Positions 34,501-46,900 of a stretch of 64,000 bases of DNA are shown here, piece by piece. Position numbers and translations under genes: made by a program. The stretch covers positions 19,181,854 to 19,245,853 of the forward strand of contig CM066913.1 in the NCBI GenBank assembly GCA_033964015.1. Direction: 5' to 3'. The DNA comes from Scolanthus callimorphus (taxonomy: Eukaryota; Cnidaria; Anthozoa; Actiniaria; Edwardsiidae). Under the pieces are notes generated by a model. It saw only the letters and a program-made list of their open reading frames with translations. It did no database searches and had not been told where the DNA came from. Positions within the stretch are counted from its first letter, which is position 1. Every line of letters begins with the position of its first letter.

Positions 34501-36909
34501 AAAATTTGAATTAGAGAATGAGTACCAAGCACGGCCACGAAACAAGCACTGCATCTGTAAAAAGAACAAGCAAACAAGACAAAAACACACACATCATCAT
34601 TTTTAATTCACATTTCGTTTTACTTGTTGTTATACATTAGAGTGGATTTCACGTGACTGTCGTGAGTAATTACAAATTACTCGGTATTTTTTTTTAACGG
34701 TAAAAATCTTCACTAATATACAAACATGTAGTGGATAAAAAAATAAATATTAATACTGATTTACAAGATTGCCGTGTGGGAGTCGAATAGTATGTTATAG
34801 GTATTCCTCAATTTTTCGTTTGAACTGCCCAAGAGAAGATGCGGTACGAATATCGCAGGGCAGGGAATTCCAAAGCCAAGCCCCGTCATAACTGATCGCC
34901 CTTTTAAGATAATTTGTTCGAGGCTTGGGCAGATTTAATTTGGTTTTATGGTCTCTTAGTGTATACGGTGTGGTTCGGTTAATGAAGAGATCTCTTAAGT
35001 AAGATGGGGCAAGGTTATTTAGTATTTTCTTGTGTATAATTGCGATTACTTCGGGTTGTGATTGGTCCAGGGCTTGATCTTTGATCCTTCAGCCAATCAG
35101 ATCGCGTAGAGAAAACAATTACACAATTACTTCGCTCGCAAAAAAAGAGAGATTGTGACTCTCTGATTGGTTTGTTGTTGAATTACCATCGGATTTGATT
35201 GGATGGTGAATTACTCATGAATTGCTTTCACGGCAGTCATGTGAAAACCACTTTATTATTTGTATTTATTATTCTATATATAGACAGACACAGGCAGACA
35301 GAAAGACAATATTATAGTAAGGTTTAGTACGGAGAGAACTCAGACACACGAGACAGACAGACAGGTCAAACAGACAGGCAAACCGATAGGCAGGACAATA
35401 CCACTAGAAATACGCAACAGGACGGTTAAGCGCCGTCTACACGGCAATTTTTCCTGTCGCACGAGCAAATACAAATCGTAAAGGGAAAAATGTCAAGGAG
35501 ACTTGACCGTGTAGACGCCCCAGTAATTTTCCTTGACAATTTTTATTTGCTCGTGTAGACGAGACAAAATTGACAATTTTTCCTTGACAAGGCTCATTGT
35601 GGAAAAGCTAGCGTGTCTAACTTTTAAACAAGGATACTTGTCAAGGAAAAATTGAAAATTTTGTCTCGTCTACACGAGCGAATAACAATTTTCAAGCAAA
35701 AATTTTCAAGGAAAATTGCTGGCGCGTGTACACGGTCAAGTTTCCTTGTCAAGGAAACATTGCCAAGGAAAAAATGCTCGTGTATAGACTACGCTTTAGA
35801 ACGGGAAGGATGATAAAATTAAAGAAAATGATGGATGAAAAGAACGGAGAGCAAACAGACACGTTAGACAGACATACAAGACACGAAAGACAGACAGGCC
35901 AGAGAAGAAGAGAGAGAAATAAAAACCATTAGGAAGAAAGGCAGGACAACACCAGGGATCCTTACCATTTAACCAAAATTCCCGGAAATTCCGTTTGGGA
36001 GATAAATGGTACAGTCACTTTTTCGGTCATCCCTGTTCGAACGAGCGGGTTGTCTCAAAAGGGGTGCTTACCATTATGGCAAAATTCCCGGAAATTCCGG
36101 TTGGGAGATAAATGGTACAGTCATTTCTCGGTCATCATCCCGGCTCGAACGAGCGAAAACATCCGGTTGGTTTGTCGAGACATAATGGTTCAAACCATTT
36201 CGGTTGGGTTGACCTGTCGCGAGAGGACTTAAACCGAGAAATTAGTTTAAAATCCCGAGTCCGTAGTACCGGAATGAAAGGACAACCTCTGAAGGTAAAC
36301 CATTCATTCCAACCGGGATTACCGAAAATTAACTGTACCATTTATCTCCCAACCGGAATTTCCGGGAATTTTGGCATAATTGTAAGCACCCCAGACAGAA
36401 AGAAAAAAGTAGGAAGATGAAGTAGGAAGATTTGAGACGTTAATAAAGTTGCTTACTTAATCGATAGACCATACACAGGCGGATAAGTAAAACAAACGGC
36501 GACAAACAAGCATCACAGGCTTACTGACAAAAGGCAAATATTTCAAAGAAATAACTCTTTCTTAACAATGCACATATGCCTAAATATTATAAACTCACTT
36601 CTTAATAAACATCAAGAAGGGCGACTCATCTTCGCTGCCTTCATCTCCTATCCCGTCATCCTCGTCGTTTTCCGTGATCGTCGGTAAAGCGGTCGGTTCC
36701 TCAATTAGGTCGAACCCTCCGGTGGAAAAAACTTCCGATTTTCGTTTGAATCGGGTTTCCATTATTTCTTTGATCTGTAGATCAATTTTGCTTTTTCGCC
36801 TTTCGATCGGCTTTCTGAACTTCCGCACGGCCTCTAATGTTCGTAGCGTTGTTTGAGCGCTTTGTTCCGCTGCTACCTGACGCCGCGCTTTGACGGCCGC
36901 ATTACCCAT
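28570..36909 (-). CDS. PHF24: PHF24/GINIP-like protein, 6 exons, 450 aa
   Basis: Homologue of PHD finger protein 24 (GINIP), a membrane-associated Gi-alpha-interacting modulator in vertebrate neurons. Exons, in transcript order on the minus strand: 36909-36599, 34454-34253, 33636-33439, 33085-33007, 32095-31896, 28932-28570; phases agree across every junction. It starts M-G-N-A, leaving Gly2 available for a lipid as in the family, although Ser/Thr at position 6 is missing. The PHD finger (C178, C181, C196, C199, H204, C207, C234, C237) ends G-W-T-C-P-E-C, as the family's G-W-S-C-x-x-C. EF loops are D260-E271, D304-E315 (D-R-D-G-T-G-L-I-D-W-W-E) and a weaker D353-D364. The C-terminus has the family signature A-L-I-A-A-R-P-N. 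The human protein is 400 aa; most of the extra length is at the N-terminus. Intron 5 contains the 97-bp array. The vertebrate role need not apply here. Confidence 0.88.
28990..29190 (+). mobile_element. relic of a non-LTR retrotransposon reverse transcriptase tail
   Basis: The plus-strand frame reads Y-S-F-L-P-R-G-I-R-L-W-N-L-L-P-R-E-V followed by S-D-T-L-P-H-F-K, the typical C-terminal end of LINE-type ORF2 (F-P-R-x-I-x-x-W-N-x-L-P ... L-x-x-F-K). It lies in PHF24-like intron 5, antisense to the gene, and runs directly into the 97-bp array. Only about 55 codons remain. Confidence 0.75.
29190..31911 (-). repeat. 97-bp tandem array, about 28 copies, carrying a duplicated splice donor
   Basis: CTTCCTCTTGCT recurs every 97 bp from 29279 to 31899 (27 intervals), within units containing GACCAGTTCCTCCCGCCATT and AAACCTACCTAGGGAGTATC. 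Copies differ by a few substitutions and rare 1-2-base indels. On the minus strand the unit begins CAAGAGGAAGTGTGTAAGT, which in the last copy is the end of PHF24-like exon 5 plus its donor (GTAAGT from 31895). The array therefore arose by tandem duplication of the exon-intron junction and about the first 85 bases of the intron. Confidence 0.95.
33672..33925. repeat. minisatellite with AACCAATAAAAACGTTGA, about 36 bp period
   Basis: ACCAATAAAAACGTTGA(A) with GGGGTCTGATGGTT spacers repeats about seven times with decay, just upstream of the PHD-finger exon of the PHF24-like gene (intron 2). It keeps a minus-strand frame open that reads repeated F-Y-W-F-Q; the splice acceptor at 33637-33638 shows this part is intronic. 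Confidence 0.88.
34640..35262. mobile_element. MITE (CACATGACTG ends) interrupted by a LINE tail
   Basis: GAGTGGATTTCACGTGACTG at the left and CAGTCATGTGAAAACCACTT at the right are inverted ends of the family also at 37045-37252. The interior is split by the retrotransposon fragment at 34686-35050. Confidence 0.7.
34686..35050 (-). mobile_element. 5'-truncated non-LTR retrotransposon with ORF2 tail and poly(A)
   Basis: On the minus strand an uninterrupted frame of about 80 codons reads L-N-N-L-A-P-S-Y-L-R-D-L-F, then G-A-W-L-W-N-S-L-P, then S-L-G-Q-F-K-R-K-I-E-E-Y-L and stops at 34796-34798. This is the C-terminal end of LINE reverse transcriptase ORF2. After a short 3' UTR the element ends in an A-run (T-run on the plus strand near 34687-34696). 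ATTACTCGGT at one side and ATTACTTCGGGT at the other look like an imperfect target-site duplication. It sits in PHF24-like intron 1. Confidence 0.82.
35280..35400 (+). repeat. GACA-rich low-complexity tract
   Basis: The tract has repeated GACAGACA and CAGACAGG words, with a second patch at about 35855-35905. No coding signal was seen. Confidence 0.7.
35430..35770. mobile_element. inverted-repeat element with TGTCAAGGAAAAATT arms
   Basis: CGCCGTCTACACGGCAATTT at the left, GTGTACACGGTCAAGTTTCC at the right, and CTCGTGTAGACGAGACAAAA facing TTTTGTCTCGTCTACACGAG in the centre form nested inverted repeats. This is a MITE, probably two related units. Confidence 0.75.
35945..36398. mobile_element. 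inverted-repeat element with CCCGGAAATTCC arms
   Basis: AAAATTCCCGGAAATTCC with GGGAGATAAATGGTACAGT occurs near 35977 and again near 36081, and the reverse form (GTACCATTTATCTCCCAACC, then GGAATTTCCGGGAATTTT) at about 36337-36374. This is a MITE with a duplicated left arm, in PHF24-like intron 1. Confidence 0.78.
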
Positions 36910-37044
36910 ACCAAGCCATTTTCTCGTTTGGAATAAAAATAAGCGCCGCTCACATGTTCACCAGCATGATATTTTGGTTTAAACAGGGCGCGCGGGAGAG
37001 AACGTTCACCACTGCGCGTATTTCGGACGTCATAATGAGATAAT

Positions 37045-37252
37045 AAACGAGCGGTTTTCACATGACTGTCCTGAAAACAATTACAATTGAGCAATCACTA
37101 GCCAATCAGAATCGAGGGAAATCACGACTTGCTCCTAAATGGCTTTTTTCTTAGCCAATTGCAAGCCGAACCAATTACTAAGTAATTACACAATTGTATT
37201 TACTATGAGAATTTGATTGGCTGAAAAAAACAGTCATGTGAAATCCGCTCTA
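37045..37252. mobile_element. MITE with CACATGACTGTC ends
   Basis: GAGCGGTTTTCACATGACTG is mirrored by CAGTCATGTGAAATCCGCTC, and ATTGGCT and AGCCAAT words pair inside. It belongs to the same family as 34640-35262. It lies just upstream of the PHF24-like start codon, so it may be part of that promoter region. Confidence 0.85.
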
Positions 37253-38111
37253 TAGCTCAGCGCGCAATGGACGATTCAAGCTATAAAGCGCGCGCGCTCT
37301 ACTACCAAAATGCAACGCGCGCATACAAGGCACTTGATTCGATAAATGTAACAAAGCTACCGACATGCATCGCGCACGTTCATCATGGCGGGAATCGTCA
37401 ATTGTGCGAACCTTAAAATGATCGGAATTCATGAATTTAAAAAATCCGAAAGAATGAAATTTTTTTTAAGTTAAGAAAAAGTCCACTTTAAAAACATACT
37501 TGGCGATGAGACGGTCACTATACTTTCCGCAGTCCAAATATTCCAGATGTTTAGGGCGTGGCGTGAAAAAGGAATTCTTCAAACTTTCAACGATGGAAAA
37601 TAACGGAATATAAGCTGCTTTACAACGTTTTTTCGAACTGTGAAGGATTATTTTATTTATTTTCAAGTATACCTTTGGAGCGAAAGCTGCAGGCTTTGCC
37701 TACGTGGCACATGCAGGAACAAGCAAAATTCAAACAGATGCCGCAAATCCGCGGAACATCTAAAGTGCAAATACTTTGCAACGTTTTCCCCGCACGTAAT
37801 AGATATTGCCTGGTATTGTCTCCGTCGCGGTGCTCTATTAGTATCTTAGTTTACAGTTGACGCGGTTTCCATTGTTATTCGTAGGGAATTAACTCGGATA
37901 ATGGCTCTCAACAAAGTAAAAGTCGGGGAGGGATTTGAATTCTCCAGGGAAAGGTTGGGGTTGATCAATAGAATTGAATTGAATTTCTAGGTAAATATAT
38001 TGCTCATTATGGATTAATAGGTAAGTATATGGCTCATTATGGATTAATAGGTAAATATCTAGTTATTTACCTATGAATCCATAATAAGCCATATACTTAC
38101 CTGTAAATCAA

Positions 38112-38268
38112 TAATGTGTGGTTCCAGAAAATATCCCCCCCCCCCGGAAGAGTGTTGAAAAGTGACCCCCACCTCTCTGGAATTGCCGAAGAAAAATACA
38201 GTATTTGTATGGAAAATATATCCTTTCCTATTATCCTTCCTATGGATAATTTCTGGAACCACACAATA
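38112..38268. mobile_element. MITE with TGTGTGGTTCCAG ends
   Basis: TGTGTGGTTCCAGAAAATAT at the left is mirrored by ATAATTTCTGGAACCACACA at the right, and GTATTTGTATGG lies inside. Diverged copies with the same ends occur around 18625-18850 in P4HTM-like copy C intron 1. Flanks ATAA/ATAA may be a short duplication. Confidence 0.8.
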
Positions 38269-40972
38269 AGCCATTTTTACCAAGACTTCAAGGGGCACTG
38301 TCACGTTTGTTTCATCAAAATATTTTAAAATAAGACAAGTGTTCTACAGAAACAACTCCGAACCTATATTCTGTTTCAAATTAGTCTTAAAAAGAAAAAG
38401 AAACTTGTTCAGCCTGTTCGAAAATCAAAAATGCCAATTAGCAATCCAATTCCATCCGCTCGATTATACACGAAAATACTCCAAATTTGTATTGATCTAG
38501 CAGCTGAAAGGTTAGGTATAAAACGTAGACCATTATTTTGTTGATTTGTAGGGAGTTTGACTGCATTTAAGCTACTTAAATGACCCCAAGTTAGACCAAA
38601 TCCATGATAGACCATGACAGTTGCCCCTTTCACAATGACTAATTCAATTATCAACCCAAACATTTAACTAGTGAATTCAAATCCATACACTTACCCCGAG
38701 AAAAAAACATCCAATAATCTCAGTTTATGCATCTATGCTGACTGTCTGTCTATAACCAATATTTGCTTCTGATTATCCTTTATGCGAATCCCGTTGAACG
38801 CCACAAAACACGATTTCCGAGAACGCCTTCACTTGAACCATATTGAGAAGCGTTTGTCCAGTCTACTTGCTTGGTCTCATTGCCCATAGAGTGTGTTTAA
38901 GACGTAAACCTGAAATTACAGATAAAATCATGCCCAAGTTAATTGCATATCTAATCGTAGAGAGCAACCAACGAGCGCAAAATACCTGAAACTTGCCTTC
39001 AGTTTCTCCATCTTGAATCAGTTCCATCCGTTTTGCTAGACAGAACGTTATGCAAATTGAGCTGTAGAAGCTGTTAGCTGTCAGGGCGTGGTACAAATGA
39101 AAATAACCAGTAAGGACGTAGTTGCTTTTGTCTCTATTATTTTCGTTCTACAAAGGAGTTCTTTTGTCTGTAGTCTATTATCCTCGTTCTTTGTGTTGAG
39201 GTAGGGTATTGTTGTATTATCCAACCAGAGAGGAGCTTTACGCAGCTACGTACCGACCAAAATAACAGCGCTTTAATGAGTTGCGCTTTTACAAAAGGCC
39301 GCTTGATTGATTGGACTGGCTGTTGTACGAAAACAAAAGACGTAATTCGTGTTTGGAAACCTTTGTCAATCATAGTTGAATAAAAGTTGTCATTCATTTC
39401 TTCAGCATCACAACTTTATTGTGCATGGTAAAAATTAATTGCAATGAGTTTCTCTGGGGAACCCACTTCTATGAAAGCAGCTAAATAACTAACAATAGTT
39501 CCTATTGGAATCCGCTATCTTTTTCAATTGTAAACTGTACTCCTTTTCAAAACTGTTAAATTCAATGAGAAGAATGCATTTCATTTGACCCTGTTTTCTG
39601 AAAACCTTGTCAACTGTAAACTAAGTCCGTTAATTACCTCGATTCTCGGCAATAACCCCAATACATCCCTCGGGCCTACGGCCCTTGGGATGTATTGGGG
39701 TTATTGCCTCGAATCTCGGTAATTAACTCTAACTTAACACGGCATTTATATTAGTGCCCATGTTTCCCATCATTTCAAAGAAAGCATGTAATGAGCGCGG
39801 GGAGAACGTTTTTGATTGGCTAACGTTCCCGCCTAAATTCACTCGACCCGCCACTCTTGCGCGCGCGCGTACGCGACACAGGAAGACCACAACATAAATA
39901 TTTTGCTTAGTTGAAAATTTTGAAATCACGAAATCTTCTTTCGATTTCTTTGATGTTAAAAAAATCAAAAAAAATTCTTCAAGAAATTCGAAAGTTTCAA
40001 TCACTAGGGTAATAAAATCAAGAAAGTTCTACCCAAGAGTGTCTACCCTGATTCAAATGTGTGTAAGGTAGATGTAAACTAATTGTTCTCAATTCTTAAT
40101 GCAAGAAAATTCAAGAGGTACAAACACCTTTGTAATAATGTTACGAAGCGATTCTAGTAAATTCATACTAGTTCATTTGTAGTCATGCCAGTTAACATGA
40201 ATTATTATATATTTGTAGTCATTTGTAGTTTCCCCTACGTCTGAGGGTTGTCCAATACACTGACAAATTTATGCAAGGCATTGTCTAAAACAATGGAGTG
40301 CAATGGAGTGTATTATAGAACGAGGCAATACAATGGAGAAGAACAATACCATGCATAAATTTGTCAGAGTATTGGACTAGTATGCTACGTTTACATCATA
40401 AGTACACTTTTGTAGATTACGATATTTGTAAAGGTGTGGTGCTTGGAACTTCGCATTGGTATTTTCCCCTTTTTAAGATAATCCCTTTTCCCACGGTTAG
40501 TGCACATGCTCTGATCTGATAGTCTTGGTCTAAGCCCGAATTCTAGACATTGGCCGGACATTCCTACATTTGGCACTAGAAACATCCTTTATCAGGCTGA
40601 TCTCCCATGGGAACCTTCCGAGAGCCAGCACCTATATAAAGCGTATGTAAGTTGAAGTTGAATATCGGCAGGTTCTACCCAAGAGTGTCTACCACGATGT
40701 CCAAATGTGTGTAAGGTAGGTCTTATAGAAGCTTAACATCTCGTCTGATGTTCAAATGTTTGAAATAGAAGCATAAACCTAGAGGGCAGGTTTGAAGAAT
40801 TCTTTTAGAAGCCAACCCAGGTTACTTTTATAGCCTCGTGGCGGATAAGTCTCCTGATACACCTAAACAAGTTTACGAATCTCTTAAATATTTCTATCAT
40901 TACTTGTACCTGTGACGATGCATTCTTAGAACACTTCTAACGCTATAGGCAGGAATTAAACACATCCTTTTG

Positions 40973-43900
40973 TTATCTTCCAGAGACGATCTGCGCGTCA
41001 ACTCGTGCGGCAAGTTCTGCGACGGCTCGTCTCAATCGTGCGGAGTCGGTGAAGAAGCAAACAAACAAGTCCCTCTCCATGGACTTGAGGTTATCAGACC
41101 TAAGAATCTAATGGGAAAGAACAAACGGCAGTCGCTGTAAGACAATGAGCAGCGTTAGCGCCAAGCCGCGACATTGCGGTATTCCGGCGCAAAACATAAC
41201 CCCCAATGAATAACCGGAAGGGACAATTTGTCCTCTAACCGATACCATGAGTAGATTTATAGGTTATAATTGTGGCATGCTTGAGCTAAATTTTAGCGCG
41301 TGCACGGTACCTTTTTCTTTGTCTCGACATCTTTTATGACATCCTTGATGGACTGTTCCAGAGAGGTTATAACTTCGCTAAGTTGAACTAAACCGTCCGC
41401 AAGGCGCTAGGAAGAAAAAGAACATTCTTATCACGAAATCATAATCAATCGTCTTCATCCCTCTAGTTCGCGCGCCAATTTTCTCTCTTCTTCAGCCCCT
41501 CCCTCATTTCTTTTTTTTCTCAAAACAGTATGGAATTTCTAAGGAACTGTTGTGACTGGTAGCAGTACGCAAAGCTACCCCGGATCCAAACTAAAGACAA
41601 CCTAGACAGTTGAAAATGACACCTAATTACTTAAAGTCGCCTTAAGCATAAGCAGCGGAGGGAAAGTGAAACCGAAAAGTAACCGAGCATGAATGTGCAA
41701 TGAATGTTCACCGTAAAACAGGCGCCAGTACCTGAGGACTAAGTTGTGGCAATCCGCCTGCCGTTGGTGCGCGACCGTACGCTACCTTCTGGCACTGTAC
41801 GAGGTTTTGTTCTCTGGAAGAATAGAAAATACATTCGTTACATTTTCTTGAAGTTCTTGTATCCAAGTTCAATCTGTTCAATCAGCTTTTCGATACACGC
41901 ATCACCGGTTCGCTCAGTCGGTAGAGTGCCGGTCAAACGGGTGGGACTTTTGTCGTAGGTTCAAACTGGGGCCGGACCAACACTCAGGGTCTTTTCTACA
42001 AAATAATCGAGGAGAAGGTGCTGCCTTTGTTCTAACGTCTGCAAATGGTTAGGCCTTCGCGTTAAACCGTAGGTCCTTTCTCTCACACACTACACTTATC
42101 AGAACCAGAAGGACGTTAAGAACCATGAGGACGCGGGACTGACCATCCTTAGTGAAAAGCTAACATACATAAGTACTCGCCCACACACTCAAAATTGTAA
42201 ATTGCAGTAGCCATCCGCCCCCTTATAATGATGACAAATATCCTATACATGAAAACCTTTGGATGAAGCGGTATATAAAAACCGGAATAACTATAGATTG
42301 GGTTTCAGATGTTGAGCGCCGTGAGTAGCTTGCTTACAGGCGGTACTGGGTGTTTTTATCGCGGAAAATCAGGTCCGTTCGTTGATCGGGCGCCATCTTG
42401 GATTTTTGAGGCGCGCGGTCCCGAGCGAATGGGAGGGGGGAGACCGCGCGCATCGACCTCGAGACACACGCCTAAATCGAGGAATGTTTACTGGCACTTA
42501 GAATTTTTTTCTAAACAAGCGCTCATCTACAGAAGTGAAAAAAGAATTATGAAAATCATCAGGGTTCGAACCTGTAACTTTCCAGTTACTATACCCTAAC
42601 CCTAACCACTACGCAACGAGTGAATTCGCTGGTTCGGACAGCTCGTTTTATTGATTACGTACCTTAATAGTATTAATCTTTAATAGAACATTAGACCAGG
42701 TCTTCTTGGGAGTTTTGATGTCAAACAAAACCTGTTTTTGTAGTGCGCTGTTTTCCAACCGGCAGGCATGCCCCATATATTTAAGATATTGAGCACGATA
42801 GAAGTCTCTTATTGAGCAGGAGTTTGTGATGTTCCTTACGGCTAAAATCGTTGCATCGCGACCCGCGTTTTCAAAACATCGATTTGTTTTTGGCTTTTCT
42901 GTTCCGCCAATCAAACAATCTGAGCCAAAGAAACTCTTGCCTAGTGCAGTCAAATGGCTTTTCTCTGAACTAAAACCAGACAATGTCGCGACGGAAAGCC
43001 AGGCAACTGCACTAGGCGAAACAGGGCAAGAATCTGATTGGCTCATAAGGTTTGATTGGCGGAACAGAAAAGCCAAAAACTCAAATCGATGTTTTGAAAA
43101 CGCGGGTCGCGATGCAACGATTTTAGCTGTAATTTCTAAAAGTGTGCTTTGGAATGTCTCAATTGTTATTCGGGTGACATTTAGTTTTCTAACACAACAA
43201 GTCTACTCACAGTTGCCTTAGAACATCTTCTTGTCGCCCGTTTGCAGCTGCTAAAGCAGATTTCAGTCCCTGGGCACTGTCTACGAGTTCAGCTGTTCGC
43301 TCAAGGAGCCGCGAATACGTGTGAAACAAGGGCTTCTCTCCGGTTTGAGCCTTTTCTGAGCCACTGCAATCAAGTAAACAGACACAACAATGAACCACAC
43401 CCAGACAGGGAGGATAGTCTACTGATACTTTGTTGTCAGAAAAATGCACGCAGTAGCCAGAGAAACACCAATTTACATCCCTTTAGGTCCAAACCAGTTC
43501 GCCATTTCGTTCACCATGACGCAACATTTGTTAAACGCAGCCTTGTTCGCCTCTTTACCTTGGGCGTAATGTTGTTCCATTTCAGATCACGTGGCATTCC
43601 CATGAGTATTTTTTTATTTGTGTTTCTGCTACGCACCGAAGGATATATGAATATGGAAGGACCCAAACAAAGAAAGAATATTCAAATGGATGCCACGTGA
43701 TCTGAAATGGGACAACATTACGCCGAAGGTAAAGAGGTCTATTATCGGGCACTGGCTGCTTTTGTACTGTTTAAAGAATCAATTCCTGTTATCCACGTTT
43801 TAAACATTGAGATACACAGCTCATCAAAATGTAGCACACTTGTAACCAGTCATTGCTTGTGTTTCTTTCTAGTGCGTTTTTGCGTTACCGGAATGTTACC

Positions 43901-46900
43901 GATATTGCGTTACTTGGTAGGCGCGCAAAGAATTTAGTTCGTCCTTCCCATGATGCACTGCGCGCCTTGAAGAGAACAACAAGTGGAGACTGGATACGGG
44001 TATGAAAATGCAGGACTTTCCCAAGTTTCTGCTATATCCTTTCCCTGTGATCACGGGTAAGTTGCAACTCGCGCATTATATCATGCCAAGCGAGCATCGC
44101 ACCTGTTAATGTCCTGAGAAGCCACGAGCTGATAAAGACGCCCCAGGAACTCATCTCTGCTGTCTATAGTGCTGCGACCAGGGTCTGTTCGTTGGAACAC
44201 TGGATCGGTCATTTTAGACTGGTATGGGGTTAAGGTGTGATTGGGTGGGTTGTGATAGCATTACATAATGAAGGAATGGAGTTGCTGGTACTATGGTAGC
44301 CGATACTCCTGGGAATGGAGCCCATTCGACCATTGAGAGAATATCAACGAGGACAGCTTCCCCCTTCATGATGTTTACTACAATACATTTTGTAAGAGTT
44401 GATATGGCGAATACCGTTGCCATTTTGCAAGTGCGAATAAAATAGATTTCTGGTGCACGCTTATAAGCAATTAGTATAAACCAACTAATGGTCTATTACA
44501 AATCCTGCATTCTGATTGGCTGAGCTACTAATGGTCTATTAGTGATAGACCGTGCCTGGCAAAATCACCACCTTTCTTTGCAAGAAAACTTGATTTTTTC
44601 AACATAAAATAATGGCATTCATTGCCAAAACTGACCAACTAGTTGGTTTATACTAAAACAATTAGACCTCTCATCCTCATGTGCTATGATATCAATAGAC
44701 CATTCGGCCTTCGGCCTCATGGTCTATTCATCATAGCACATTCGGCCTCGAGGTCTAATTAATTATTGTTAATTGTTAATTATTGGATGACGTCTAAAGT
44801 CCCTTATTAGAACATGAATAACTGTAAGCAATGCCTGTCTGAACAGGCATGGGCTTAGGACTACAAATGCGCGAATCTAATATTGATCTAAGTGTTCCGT
44901 GTAGCTGGTGTATTTCTAGTAAAAGGACAAGGTTGTTGTTTATATTTATGTTAAAAGCCTAGAAGAAATAGTGTTTTGCTGACGATTCGAGCATTAGCTA
45001 TTTGCTGGATCAAAAGGAAGGTATCGAACAAAAGCATGAGCAAGCCTCTTTCGCTATTATCTTTCCTTTTGCTCTTGCTACACAGATGAGAGTACAAAAG
45101 GATACTGTTCTGTCTTGCAGCCCTTTAACGTTGTGTTGTAGTCCTGTTTCTGAGGCAGTAAAGAGGCGATGTGTGTCGCGATGCTTGTGACCCTCAACCT
45201 CTAGCGCCATAGACAGGAATTCATAGCGAGAGCGCTGAAGTAGCAACTGGCTGATTACCTGTACATATATAAGAGAGGTTTGAATGAGCCGTTAGTCAAC
45301 AGGGTTCGAAAATACCAGTTGTTGAAAATATTTTGCCCCTGTGTAATTAAGCTACTGTATTAGCTCTATGACATATGAATCGAGCGTGCGCGGTATTCCT
45401 TTCACTCACTAACTTAATAAGTACAGTATGAATTACCTCAGTCGTAAGTAAAATAAGTCTGCCTCTTCTATGTTTTAAGTTACGACATTGGTCCTTCGAG
45501 CCGGATATGTAAATATGCCTAAACATTTTCGTTTTACGCCTTACCTTTTTCACTTAGGCGCAAAGTAATGAAGGTTCTTTCAGTTTTTATAGCAATCTGC
45601 TAACAGATAGATTTTTGCTGAATTACACCTATAACGTTTGTACAGGATTTGTTCAAGGCGAAAAATTACGACAAGGATTATTCCATAATTTCGAGCCTTC
45701 AAGAACGCAAGTAGGGTTTCCTTACACACTGATGTGTACTGTAGCTCCTACTTTTCATGCTTTTTGTTTGTGATATTTGAATTTCCATGGCCATGTGCAC
45801 GGTGTTGGCGCCCAATTGAATTCTGCCCCTACATTTGACATTTTTTGCTAAAAATATAATCATCGCAAAAACATTTAAAGGGGCACTCGCACGCTTATTC
45901 CTACTGCCCATGGTCTCTCACTTCAGAATAAAAGTACACCGTGGACCGAAATGTTTTTGAATGTGAATCGAAGAGGGAAACGGTTACTGCTAGTGAGAAA
46001 TCCATTTCCATCGCGTTTATTTTGCCTTTTTGTGTCCGCATTTCATCATGTTTACAAAGGCTAGTAATATTTCAGTCTATTTAAAGAATTATTTGATGCG
46101 AAGGGACTCCAAGACTCTTGTTACGAGCTTCCGATGGAATCCGCTCAAAAGGAAAGCGAGGGGCCGCCATCTTTGCCGTCTTCCAAAGTGAATAAGCATA
46201 ACAACCGGAAGGTTTTTCGGCTGGATCATCCGTGATATACCTCCATGAGACGGTATTTCAGACCTGTAGGTCAATGAGATTAGCAGCAACCTTCTCGATC
46301 GAGCTCAGCGCACCGGAGAGCTGACTTCATTGTTGTGATTTCACCGTTTAGCGTTTTGGACGATGGCCGGCAAACACCAAGCAACATTTACTCTTGCCTG
46401 CAGCCTGCATTCATTTCTCCACGGACAGTTCTAGTAGCAATTAAGCTACAGCATACTTTGATGTCGCTAAAAGAGCTAAATTACTGTGTTAAAATCGACA
46501 AGGCTTTGTAATACCAGTAGCCGTTAGTGTTTTGTGAAAAGCGAAGCGCGACTGAGAGTGCGAGAAATATCTCTAACGATCCAGGAATTACGGAAACGTT
46601 GTGACAAGTCCGCGGCTATTTTCCTCTACTTATTGAGAGACATGGCCTCAGAACAACTCAGAGATACTCAGGAAAGTTAGTGTAAATTATATTCTGAATT
46701 TTTACTGTACAAATCGACAAGACTTGTGATACCAGGAGCTGTTTGTGTTTTGTGAAATCAGCGAAGAGTGTGAAGCAATGAATAACCAGAATAACTGAAC
46801 TATCAGGAATTACGAATTCGTTGTAGATGTATTTGTGAGTAACAATACATTATGCAATAAATATTCTACTATCAAAGGATTATTATACGAGTTGTCGTGA

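Larger units (their letters stand above)
36910..40972. other. intergenic region between PHF24-like start and HAUS3 end
   Basis: No gene was recognised. It should include the PHF24-like promoter (right of 36909) and the HAUS3 3' UTR (left of 40973). It contains MITEs at 37045-37252 and 38112-38268, a palindrome at about 39630-39735, an inverted pair at 40250-40380 and a direct repeat of about 45 bp (CTACCCAAGAGTGTCTACC) at 40030 and 40676. Small open frames lack recognisable domains. Confidence 0.6.

Noticed and set aside
42585..42605. Telomere-like CCCTAACCCTAACC
   Set aside because: There are only two repeats, inside a tRNA-like sequence; this is not a telomeric tract.
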